Origin: Chelydra serpentina
Lineage: Eukaryota; Chordata; Testudines; Chelydridae
NCBI GenBank assembly: GCA_037349315.1
Contig: JBAIAC010000030.1
Location: 15,521,501 to 15,585,500 of the forward strand
Reading direction: 5' to 3'
DNA length: 64,000 bases
Notes under the pieces: model-generated
Told to the model about the DNA's origin: nothing
The model's database searches: none
What the model saw: only the letters and a program-made list of their open reading frames with translations
Part shown: piece by piece, positions 31,460 through 42,745 of the stretch
Layout of the letters: each line of letters starts with the position of its first letter
Position numbering within the stretch: position 1 is the first letter of the stretch
Made by a program: the position numbers and the translations under genes

Positions 31460-33749
31460 GCTACCAATGGTAAATCTGTTCAAAAATTAATGAAGCCTCA
31501 GAATGGATTGCGGTTTGGACCAATTTTGTTCATCAGAGCTGGTCATATAATTTGTTACCAATGTTGGCATCTTTGATAAAACAATTCTTCCTCAATAAAT
31601 TTTTACTAATTATTCAAGTAGCTTTACTGTTCAGCAACAAGTTTCTTATGAGTTACAATAAGTATGGACTTGTTAGATGACTTTTTATTATGTAATTATT
31701 GTTCTGCTAAGTTTTTAGGGAACCAGTGTCTTCTATCTTTTGAGCATATTCTTCTCTTTTCTCTGTAGACAATATTTCCGATCAGCTCAAAACTCCCTGA
31801 AGAGGTAATACCTAAGACCCCAGTCCCACAACTGTTTGTGTGGGTGGACCCATGTGCTTCGAGAAGTCTTAATGAAGTCAGTAGGGCACAGAGGTCTGCC
31901 CATGTGGGTGTTGACAGGGACTAAAGTCTTTATCCTTCATTTTCTTCACCATCTTCTTTGTTCCTCCGACCTAGCGAACGTTTAGTGGCTCCAATTTTGT
32001 AAGGCTGGGGTGTTTCTTTCTGCTGCTGTTTCACATGCTTTGACATTGCTAATTATGGAGCCTAACTGTCCACTGCAGTACTCCAGTTTGACACCAGCTT
32101 AACGGAGCTAACACTGGCATAAGACTGGAGTACCACACTGGAGAGTCAGGGGCAATATTGTTTCCCTAAAGTTGATTATTGAATAAGAGTTCTTAAGTAA
32201 CATTATGAGACTTACAACTTTAAGTAAAGCTTGACTGGCTTCACTGGGGTTATCTGTGATTTTTAAACAATTATAGTTTTAAAATATATAATGTCATTAT
32301 GAAAACTTGGAGCAGTTGATATACTGTATGCAGTAAAGCATTTATCACCGTGCTTCTTTTGTGCCACCTGAAAACTGCCTTCCTGGTTTGAAAGTAACCA
32401 CATCTAGGTCAGTTTAGAAAATGGCAATACCTTTCTACCCTTTACAAAAATGTCTCGTGTTCAACTCTTTTGTTCTTCCTTTTACTTTTCGCCTCAGACT
32501 TGAAATATTGATCCCTCTTCGGCACTCCCTCCATGAACAAAACTCCCACTGATGTCAGCCTGCCTGATTATATTTTCTCTTAGATCAGGCACAGAACAAT
32601 TTAATTGTGGTGGCTCAGTGTAAATAGCAACAGCTACCATAGACCTTCCAGCACCTCGCTGGGTATTTTTTAAGCAGCCAGTGAAGCATTATTTTTTTTA
32701 AACGCAAGATTCTGGTCAGTGCTTGCAGCTCTTAAGATTTATTCCAGGTGGGAGCCCTGACATGTAAGGGCATGAAGGGGAATTAACACTAAGGCCTCAG
32801 TCATGCAAACCCTTATGCATGTGCTTAGCTGTATGCACCTGCGTACTCCTATGGACTCCTAAAGGACCGCTCAGGTGCATAAAATTAACCGTGTGCATAA
32901 ACTTTTTCAGGATTAAGGACTAAAACTTCACTAGCTCCCTGCAGGGTGGGGATAAGACAGCTGTAGCAAAATGAAGTGGAACATGACTCTACAATGAAAA
33001 ATGCTGCTTTTATAAGGGCTGAGTGAAGTCAGTGGAAAGATTCTCACTGATTTCAACCGGCTTTGGATCAGGGCCTTACAAAAGTCGTATCAACATTAAA
33101 TAAAATCTGTTCTTTAAAATCATGAGTGTATCAGAGGGTTTAAAAAAAAAAAGACAGGTCAAGACATAGTCAAGAACTGAAGCATGCAACATGAACGTTC
33201 TTGTTTCCAAATGCTAAGTTGTCAACGCAAGGTAATGCTTAATACTTGACTATCCTTAGTGCAACACCCTATTGTTAGTCTGCCACAGTATGTATTTCAT
33301 CGGCCTTGCCAGAGTGAAAAAGTGCCTTAGCTGAAAAAAAGACTGTCTGCCCTACTAAGCCTAGGAGTTCACTTGTGGTATCCCGGATATGCTACATGTA
33401 TAAGCAACAGCTTTAGGCACATCTGAGCAAAGGAGAAATGCCTCATTTTGGTCTGAAAAAACATGGGAAACAGAAGAATGAAAAGCTTTCCACTGAAATT
33501 AATTCTGATTTGCTTCTTCTAAAACGTCAAGAGAATGTGAAAAGCAGCATGTAACTTCTCATGGACAAGGCTGAAAAGTGGGGAAAATGTTACTGTCCAG
33601 GCCATTTCCAGATGTTTCATTAAGCTCCTTGGGGGAAGGAACTGTGTGTTCTGTGTTGTGTGTAGCAGTGAGCACCCAGTCAGCACGAAACCACTTAATA
33701 ATGGCAATGATGGTGGTGATGAAGGAAGTGTCTTGTGGAGAATGCACAG

Positions 33750-33932
33750 GGCTGGGTTCTATATCTGGCTCTATCAAAGGTTTGCTGTAAGACTCTGACA
33801 AATCACCACCTTTCTGTGACTCAGTTTCCCCACCAGTAAAATGATTATAGTATTTTCCTAACTCCCACAGGCATTGTGAGATTTAATTAGTTAGTTAGAT
33901 GCTATAAAATGCAAAGTATTCATTATTATTAG
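33750..33932 (+). repeat. MIR-like CORE-SINE copy, sense
   Basis: The plus strand shows TGACTCAGTTTCCCCACCAG, TAAAATGATTATAGTA and GCTATAAAATGC followed by TATTCATTATTATTA, in the order of a MIR/CORE-SINE 3' half. Confidence 0.7.
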
Positions 33933-36900
33933 TGTGGCTCCATCACATATTTTCTATCTCCATACTCTCCCTTCCCTGAAATGTGTCTGCCTTCAAAGTA
34001 GATGGGAAAATACCACTGAAACCCTTTGAGTTCTTACTGTACTGCAGTATGGAATCTAGAGTCTGTTCCAAATATTGGACCGGATCCTGAAAAGATGTCG
34101 TACAACTCCAGAAATGTCCCCAGTTCCTAGTGTTTTATCAGGGAGGGCACAGCAGTTCCTAGATGGGCCAACTGCAAACATATATTTGCTCATCACCTTT
34201 AACTTAACTCCACTGCTTCAACAAAGCTGAAGCAGCTTTAATAGAAAACATTTAAGCTGGCCACGCCTGGGCACAAACATACTATAGACGTGCCAAAGAC
34301 AAAGCATGTCTCTCGTGTAATTTTCTTCAGCTATTAATCTCCCTACTGTATCTAGGTTTGTCTGACTTTTAATATAAGCATTCTAATGGGCAGGACAGCA
34401 TAACTTTCACATGTAACCAGATGTATGGAAAAGCAACAGAGCTATTTCCAGTCATCTGAACATCTATCAATTGTTCATGGGTTTACTGAAAAAAACCCCA
34501 AACAACTACATTCCTCATGCTAGAGGTACTCATTAATTGGCAGATTTACACATTCCTGAACCTCAAGGGAGAAGCACCATCTCCATCCTCCTGGCCAAGT
34601 GTATTTGATGGAAATGCCATCTCACTAGAGCTGAGTGAAGAGCAGAAAAAAAGTTGTTTGTTGGAATTTGAAGGTGAATGCTGACTACGGACATACAAAC
34701 CCTAGTACAGGTATTAGCACAAATACCCACCCCAAAAAAAGTTAAGAACAAATGCTCAGATTGTCACTGAAAATTTTTACTTGAAACCGACACTTGAAAT
34801 ACAAGTTGTGTTGGTTACTAACATGTCTCATCCAACCAGAGAAGAGAAACAATACCAGCTAGCTCACAGCACTAACCAACAGTGTACATTTTAAAATTTA
34901 AATAGAAACTATTTGTAGCAACCTGTTCATGAGCTATTGTTATGACAGAATAATTTGTGAAGGTGAGAAATAATTTCCAATAACTAATACATTTGAGAAC
35001 TTTGCAATCTGCTTGCCAACATTTTGCAAAAAGAAAAAGATAAAAGTAGTTAGTAGTTATGACTTTTCCATTCAGTTTTCCATTCAGCTGTACTTCTAAC
35101 ACTATCATTGTTGTTCTTTAATAGACCTGAATGGATGAAATATTTCAAAGAGCAATCTGAAAAAAATAATCAATTTGTATGTCTACAGCATTTCTCCTCC
35201 TAAAATATCCCAAAACTCTTCACAAACTATGGTTTTTAATAAGGCTATTAAAATGGGGCTTTTATAGTTTAATTAAACTAGCTTTAACCTTACTTCCATG
35301 CTTAAAATGCAGCAACTGCTACTGAAGCACCTTGGGAATGGTAGCAATCCAATGATGGTCTAATGACTTAAAATCCTCAACACGTGTGAAATGCAGCCAC
35401 ATCTGGAGTAAAGGACACACAGCACTCTGCACAACAGGGAGGAGAGGGGACATTTGCATGAAGGTTGTCAGGGAAAACCTCTTTTTTTATATATCTTTAG
35501 TGTCTCTGCAGTGTCCACAGAATTCCACATTCTCAGCCAAGAGACCTAACCCATTAAACTGCATAGTATTTAAACTTATCTGCCTTAGAAAGATGAAACA
35601 CCAACTCTTTTCCTGATAGCTTTAATTATTAAGGCATGGGTAAATTTCAATATAACAACGTACTCGTGTAAACAAATGCACATGGGCCAAAAGCAAGGGT
35701 TGAACCCTGAGACCTTCAGAGCTAAAAGGGTGAGCTGTGATTTGAGATGAAGCACTAATAGCAGACTCATTGCTGGACACAGAAGCAAACTCATAAACCT
35801 CTTATGTGGATAAGTCTGTGGAGTGGAGGGTCACAAAGACACTGATTACACAAATGTACAAGTGCCAAACACGCATGTAGGGATACAGCATGCTCATTGG
35901 TATTTTCAGACAACACTTGCAAACTTCTACTTGAAGTTCCGTGAGTGTGAGGCTGGCTGAATTAAAAGGCAAGATTAAAGATAATAATCTGCACAAGAGC
36001 TGCAATAATGTCCCGTTCATCATTCCTCAAACAAAAAAGAAATAAATACCTGTCACGAGATTGTAAGAAAACAGAAAGTGGGACAGGGAAGCCTGTCCTC
36101 TCACAAAAGATTCGTCAGGAAGCATTTCAAACGTGACAAATTCAGCATTCACCCAACGGATGAAGTAATGATGCTAGTATATGTTCATAAAATATAATTT
36201 AGCCAGACTACTCCAATGAAATCAGAAGCTTCAATGCTATAAAACTACAGTTTTGGAATATTTTGACTTTATTAACAGGAGCTGAGGGAGATCAATTCAC
36301 TTTCCCTTTGCCAAACCATCACACCACAGTCTTTATTCTCAACAGTGAAGCACACAGCCTCAAGCACTAAACAATCTGTGTAATTTCTTCTCAGAGTTGC
36401 ACATGTGTAAATGCTGGGTGTAAAGTCCACAGTCAGGCTTATTAGTACTTTGAATAAAACCTTCTTTCCTTCTCAATTTAACCAAATACCTGAGGGCAGT
36501 ATGTATTCCTTCATTCTTTCAGTCTCTGTCCCATCATGTCCCAGACTGCATGCACTCAGGTGAATATGTCAAGCTAAAGCATGTTCATGTAAAGATCTAG
36601 TCAACAACTTCCGTCCATGTCTGCCAGAAATGCAAGTTTGGGCTTGGCTGTAATACTTACATTTAACTCCTGCCAGACTCGGATGATACAGAGGGCAAGC
36701 TATAAATGTAGACAATGTAAGTCATTATTGCTTCTACATATAAACTGAATACTATAATTTGAAAAATATATAAAATTGAAGGGACAGAGGCCAAACCTTA
36801 GCTTTTGAAAAGTAAGTGTTTACAGAATCTAAGATCAATGGATAGGTTTCCTTAAATTTAGAAACAACAAAATGGAAACATGCCTCCTGAAAAAGGAACA

Positions 36901-37004
36901 AACAAACAAACACCTTGCCATGTTTTTTGCAACATTACAACACACTAGAAACTGACTAGAAACAAAAGTGAAGTTAATTCTCATTCCCAAAGAGAAATAC
37001 AATT

Positions 37005-37137
37005 GCATCTGATGAAGTGGGTTCTAGACCACGAAAGCTTAAGCCCAAATAAATTTGTTAGTCTCTAAGTTGCCACAAGGACTCCTTGTTGCTTTTGCTG
37101 ATACAGACTAACACGGCTACCACTCTGAAACCTGTCA
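37005..37137 (+). repeat. Sauropsid SINE-like repeat fragment
   Basis: The sequence from GCATCTGATGAAGTGGG through CACGAAAGCTTAAGCCCAAA and GTCTCTAAGTTGCCACAAGG to CAGACTAACACGGCTACC matches a repeat I recall as very abundant in turtle genomes. I cannot give a firm family name. Confidence 0.7.
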
Positions 37138-37243
37138 CAAAAAAGAAAACAATCATCAACAGTGAAAAGTAGACTGGCTGTGTAGAATCGTTGATGGTCT
37201 AATAATGTAACACAGTTAAGAAAATTTGCTTCAAAAAATAAAA

Positions 37244-37332
37244 GGTCTAATCCTGCAAAGACTTCAGTATGTAACTTTACACACATCAGTCAATGGGACT
37301 AGTCACATGCATAAGTCTTTGCAGGATCAGGG
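37244..37332. repeat. Best-preserved short palindrome (GAAGTCAATGG-type family)
   Basis: Ends CTAATCCTGCAAAGACT and AGTCTTTGCAGGATCAG are near-perfect inverted copies, around a core with CAGTCAATGGGACTAG. Total length is 89 bp. Confidence 0.75.
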
Positions 37333-38672
37333 CAAAGGGTTTTAAACAGAACAATGTTTAACAGAACCCTTTAAATTGCTCCTCGTGGAAAAGTTATTCT
37401 GCCACCATTTTCATCTGAATATAGTAATTACGGTAATAGAGTAGCGCTAAAGGTACTCAGCTGCATTTCTATTTATATTCTATTAAACAAAAACCACAAG
37501 TATGAGCCAACTGGACAATTCGGAAACTGATTAATAATCAGCTAAACAGGTTGCAATAGTACCTTTAAAAAAGGACAAATCTGACAAATTCTATTAATTT
37601 TACAGTAAACGGCATAGTCTTTCTATACATTCTTTTGAGTATGTTGAGCAGTTGTTAGCTGCTTATAACACCCTGTAGATGAGGTAATATGAAGCACTTA
37701 AACTGAAACCTAACCAATCTTTTGTTTCTCCAGATAATTACATTAAATAGGACAAATTGCAACCTGCAGCCTGAATGTTCAGTGACTATCTCTTTTTTCC
37801 TGTTAAAATATAAATTCAGTTAGTTGTAAAACTATTTCCATACTTAAAGAGAGCAACTGCTACCCAAGCTGCACCCTGGTGATAATGGCAATCTAATTAT
37901 ATAAAAGCCCCAGCACGGCTGTGTTTCCATGTTGCTTTCTATAGTCAGAATTTGCTACATACAACTGGTACGTGATAACTGTAATTTCCAATCATTTTCC
38001 CTTAAGATTGAATGACTTTATACATGGAATGCATCTGTTTTTTGAGCGTCCTATAAATAAAAGTTTCTACCTGCAATTAAATACAGCGGAATAAAAAGGT
38101 ACTTCCCCTGAATTCTAGTAACAGCTGATGAGCTACAATTTACAAGAGGAAGGATGGCCTTATAATTGAAGGCACTGGACTAGGAGACTTTATAATTGTA
38201 AATATGGCCAAGTCGTTTGTGATACACATATGGATGGCTAATAATTTGCTACTTTTATTTCTATTCCCACTTGCTGTAGAAATTCAGTCTGACTGTGTGC
38301 CAGGTTTGTAAATTTGAATGAGAATGTCTGAGCCAACTGAGTCCTTATTTTATAAGGTTCTTCCAAGTAATTACAAGTAAAAATGACTATACTTCACACC
38401 TACATTTTGACTGAAAACCTCTCATGCTCTGCTGGCTCTGGGTTTCTAGGTGTCAAAAGGGTTCAGGGTTTGGAAAGTTATTTGAGTCGAGTAATAATGG
38501 ATATTCCCAATTAGCATTGTGTCATTATTTGGCATGAATTTTGCTGGGATACCTCCCAAAACTGTGACATAATCAGAGGTTTCTCTACATTACACCGTAT
38601 AGTCAGCTGCTCGTTTTATTATAATAGATTGCTATGTTTAACACTATTCCTTATGACTTACACTAAAAATCA

Positions 38673-39286
38673 ACTCTGGAACCAGTTAAACCATTTAGGA
38701 AAATCTATTTCAAAGAATTTCAGCTGACAGTTTTCAAACATTCTCAGTATACAAATTGGCCTAAAATTATGGCCTGAAGTTTGTGAGAGGTGATCACCAA
38801 TGGCTAAACATACCAAGGACTATGACGGACTCTTAACACACATCCACAACCCTCCTTAATCCTATGGGAGCTGAAAATATACAGAGCAGAATAGAACAAA
38901 CCAAAATTCCATAGAAATACACCAATACAATAGAGAAAGGCTGACAGAGGTCTCCTTTCGTGCCTGGCTTAATTCAGTCCTCCACTCTGTCTCCTGCCCA
39001 ACCACCACACTCAGCAGTGGCTTTCAGTATCTCAGCAGCCACAGAAATCTGCCTGACCTCCTTCCAACAATCCCACCCACATGCGTTCAACCGAGGGTCC
39101 TAATCCAATGCCCACTGAAGTCAATACAAAGACTCATAGTGGCTTCAGCAGACATTGAATCAAACGTCTCTCAGTACATGCACATATATGTATACTGAGA
39201 ATTTTTGTATACTGAGAATGTTTGAAAACTGTCAGCTGAAATTCTTTGAAATAGATTTTCCTAAATGGTTTAACTGGTTCCAGAGT
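38673..39286. repeat. Perfect 83-bp inverted repeat with 448-bp spacer
   Basis: The 83 bases at 38673-38755 are the exact reverse complement of 39204-39286; both arms begin or end with ACTCTGGAACCAGTT and its complement. Outside the arms the similarity stops at once. The arms do not resemble any transposon I know. The distal arm is flanked by a further direct duplicate of TATACTGAGAAT at 39191-39202. Confidence 0.93.
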
Positions 39287-39339
39287 CAAAGTCAAAGTAG
39301 AAATGTTGCAGTTACATACATCCCCCAAAAACACTTTAC

Positions 39340-39341
<2 letters not shown>

Positions 39342-39387
<46 letters not shown>
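39342..39387. repeat. (AC)23 microsatellite
   Basis: Forty-six bases of uninterrupted AC, 55 bp beyond the distal arm of the inverted repeat. Confidence 0.97.
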
Positions 39388-39389
<2 letters not shown>

Positions 39390-39458
39390 TTATTGGGGAC
39401 TAACATGGTTATGCACACTTTAAATGCTAAAATGGCTAGCTCCCAAAACACATGAACC

Positions 39459-39602
39459 GCCACTTTCAAAAGTAACTAATGATTTTGGGTGCCCAATTTG
39501 AGTCACATGAAAAGTGCCTGGTGTTCAGAAGGTGCTGAGCACCCACCATCTGAACCTAAACACGGAGGCACCAAAAAATCACTAATCACTTTTTGAAATC
39601 TT
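39459..39602. mobile_element. Palindromic MITE-like element
   Basis: Ends CACTTTCAAAAGTAACTAAT and ACTAATCACTTTTTGAAATC are inverted copies that continue inward to TGATTTTGGGTGCC and GGCACCAAAAAATC. A clear target duplication is not visible. Non-coding. Confidence 0.7.
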
Positions 39603-41025
39603 GGCTTCATTATTTACTTTTCTTCTTCTCTATAGGAAAGGAATAGACATTTATATAAATGACATAATCCTTGTTACCATTCCATTCATTCATGCAAGCC
39701 ACTGTGATTTACTGCCAGGAAAAATAAACTTCTGCATAAAATTCCTGAATGCATGACATTCAGAAAAGGCTTAAAAGGGGAGAGGAGGTAAGGGGTTTCT
39801 GGCAAATATTTACTCAAGTGACAGCATTATCCATGGTGAACACATTTGCTAGAGAACTGGGTGAAAGGGTTCACAGTCAATGTGAAACTGGCCGGTTTTG
39901 GCGCCTTTTAATCAGTTTCACTTCAGCTAAGAAAATTCCAGGCATTTTAAAAGGGTCCTTTCTTCCCCGCTTAACTTGCTACAAACACTTTGTAACCTCT
40001 AGCAAAGTGGAACAAAGCCAGGACTTGAAGGGGAAAGAAAATCACTACAGAACTCTGTACCACTCTGTTCTTACTTTGCTAGCATTCCCTGGTGAGCTAA
40101 TGTGGTTCGACTGCACCCTTCCACCAGCTGGTCTGCAAAGGATGGAGCCATGTGTAATACAATTTACTACAATTCCTGGCAGCCGTTGGTGCTGCACCCT
40201 CAATAAACTTTGTTTAAACAAGTGTTCAAACAAAAATGGCTTTGTCTCTAAGTTAGTTCACCTCAACTGTATGAATATGCTCTCTATGCAGACTACGAAG
40301 TGTTGCTAGTGCTGTAAAAGGCCCTATATTTGTTTGGGTCTTAGCTCCATAACAAACTGCATCTCTCTTCATGAACCAAAGCTACGGCAGTGATCTGCTA
40401 AACAGCTCAGATTAACTAATTTTTGAAATTTAAATGTCTGGGGGAAGGACATCTTCATTCAAGGGCATTCTCTGCCTCTGCTGGTCAGATAGGGCCGAGT
40501 TTGTTGAAGAGGTGTGAAGCTCCTCTATTCTCTCAGGGTGGGAATTTCAAAAGTCCCTAAGTCAACAGGATGTCCTTCTAAACCCCAGGGGCGCTTTAGA
40601 CAATCTCACCCTCAAAGTTTTCTTGGGAAGCATTTGTATTCACAGCTGAATGCAGGGTTGAATTTTTTGCAGATTTGGACAGTTGTGATCCAAACGCAGC
40701 ATTGCTTTTTATTACTTCACTTACAGGTATCCAGAGACAATGTGATGGGTGCACTATTATTTGTATAAATACAATGAATGAACATAGAAATGACAAAAAC
40801 GGGTCACTGTTGGTCTGATCCCTGTCCAAAGTCAATGCTAAGACTCCTATTGATTTAACAGGAGATGGAATGGACCACCTGTCTCTAGTCGGAACTGGCC
40901 TGCAATTGCCCAAAGTTACTCTCCAGTGCTGAATGATCAGTGGTTTTATTCACTGAGCTTCAGATGCCCACATCATTTTAACCATCTGGTGTGAGCATGA
41001 GCTACATTCACATATGTTAGACACT

Positions 41026-41120
41026 AAGGACTCAGTTCTATCACCATAGTCATGTTGAGTACCACTACTCACTTAAGTATGTACTACTCAGAATGAGTGT
41101 GTGTGGTAGAATTGGGTCCT
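41026..41120. repeat. Short palindrome, first of three in tandem
   Basis: Ends AGGACTCAGTTCTATCACC and GGTAGAATTGGGTCCT are inverted. Confidence 0.65.
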
Positions 41121-41127
41121 GAGATTC

Positions 41128-41235
41128 TAGGCCCTAATTAAACAAAGCACTTAAGCATGTGCTTTGATCCTATTGAAGTCAGTAAGTAAGTTAAAGTTAA
41201 GCATGTGCTTAAGTGCTCTCCTAAATCAAGGCCTT
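41128..41235. repeat. Short palindrome, second of three in tandem
   Basis: Ends AGGCCCTAATTAAAC and CTAAATCAAGGCCTT are inverted, with inner arms CACTTAAGCATGTGCTT and AAGCATGTGCTTAAGTG. The core has ATTGAAGTCAGTAAG. Confidence 0.7.
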
Positions 41236-41336
41236 GGTACTGATAAGAATTTTCAAAAAAAAGATTCTCCATCAACTAAATTATTTCACAACATTTATCC
41301 TTTATGTTTCAATAAATGATATCAGCACTTCACAGA

Positions 41337-41442
41337 CCAAATTCTGATCTCAGACACACAAGTGTAAATCCAGATTAATTGTACTGACTTCAAGGCCAAC
41401 ACTCCAGAGTTACACAGGTGTAACTGAGATTAGGATCTGACC
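41337..41442. repeat. Short palindrome, third of three in tandem
   Basis: Ends AAATTCTGATCTCAG and CTGAGATTAGGATCTGACC are inverted, with inner arms ACACAAGTGTAAATC and TTACACAGGTGTAAC. The core has CTGACTTCAAGGC. Confidence 0.7.
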
Positions 41443-41868
41443 CCTTATAGAAAGATTTTTTTCCCAGCTATAATTACAGTAGTTCAGAGAACCATGCGAC
41501 AATTCTGACAACTGCAGTGAGATTTGAATTATTTACACTTCATAATGTACTTGTAAGTGTACTGTAGCATATTGTATAACAATAATGAATTCATAATATG
41601 AGACCTCATACACTTGGGTACCACATCTTTGCTGAGAAGCAAGGAAACTGGTGTGTGGGTGTGAGAGGGAATTTATGTATAAGGTGTGTGAGCTTTTGCT
41701 GTAGTTGCAAGGCAGTAGAAATAGCCTCAAAGAACAGAAGTTATTCTTATATCCAACCCTGAAATCATCCTTAAAATAAATAAAAATTATCAATTAAATT
41801 TAGTTTTAAATAAAGAAATAAAATTAAGCCATCAATTTAAAAAAATTCTTGTAGTTGATAGAATTTTA

Positions 41869-42063
<195 letters not shown>

Positions 42064-42549
42064 CTAAAAGGAAGGTATTTTTTTCCATTACACAAATGTT
42101 TTAAAAGCCATGGCAGTCTGGATTGACAGTTCTGGAGACCAAAATCCTTTAATTCATGCACAGAGCAGCTACAGCATAGGCAGTAGCAGTTTATGCTGCC
42201 ACATCCTCCTTTAGCAAGGTACTTCACCCGCAAGTTGGAAAAACAGTCTTCAATGCACATTCAGTCCTCAGCCATTCTATTTCAATTGACAAGGGTGCCA
42301 CAATTAGTCCCAGTTCGGATTATGGTTTTATGACGTAGACACCAGTCCACTAGAAACTGAATTTAGATTACCAAGACATTTCACATCAGCCTCCAACAGT
42401 TATCTGATGGTATTGGCTGTATCACTCTAGCAACCAGGGCTGGATTTTTCCCAGGATAGCAAAGGCTCTATAGCCCACTAACAATCCAGATATAGAGTTG
42501 TTATAGAGCGCACACACACACACACAAAAGTGCAACATTATATATAGAG

Positions 42550-42745
42550 AGATATGCCTATCTCATAGAACTTGAAGGACCTTGAAAGGTCATCGAGTCC
42601 AGTCCCCTGCCTTCACTAGCAGGACCAAGTACTGTCCCCTGACAGATTTTTGCCCCAGATCCCTAAACAGCCCCCTCAAGAATTGAACTCAGAACCCTGG
42701 GTTTAGCAGGCCAATGCTCAAAGCACTGAGCTATGCCTCCCCCCA
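42550..42745 (-). repeat. tRNA-headed SINE (turtle Cry-type), copy 1
   Basis: On the minus strand a tRNA-like head has an A box TAGCTCAGTGCTTTGAG (plus 42717-42733) and a B box GGTTCTGAGTTCAATTC (plus 42680-42696). A body follows with AGGGATCTGGGGCAAAAATC and GGACTGGACTCGATGACC. This is the pattern of the tRNA-derived SINEs of hidden-necked turtles. A second copy is at 61488-61675. Confidence 0.85.

Noticed and set aside
39749..40309. 186-codon open stretch on the plus strand
   Set aside because: Longest open frame in the window, but the translation resembles no family, lies antisense in an FGFR2 intron, and overlaps a possible LTR-like repeat.
42680..42745. Possible tRNA gene on the minus strand
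   Set aside because: The tRNA-like head is followed by a shared SINE body also found at 61488-61675.
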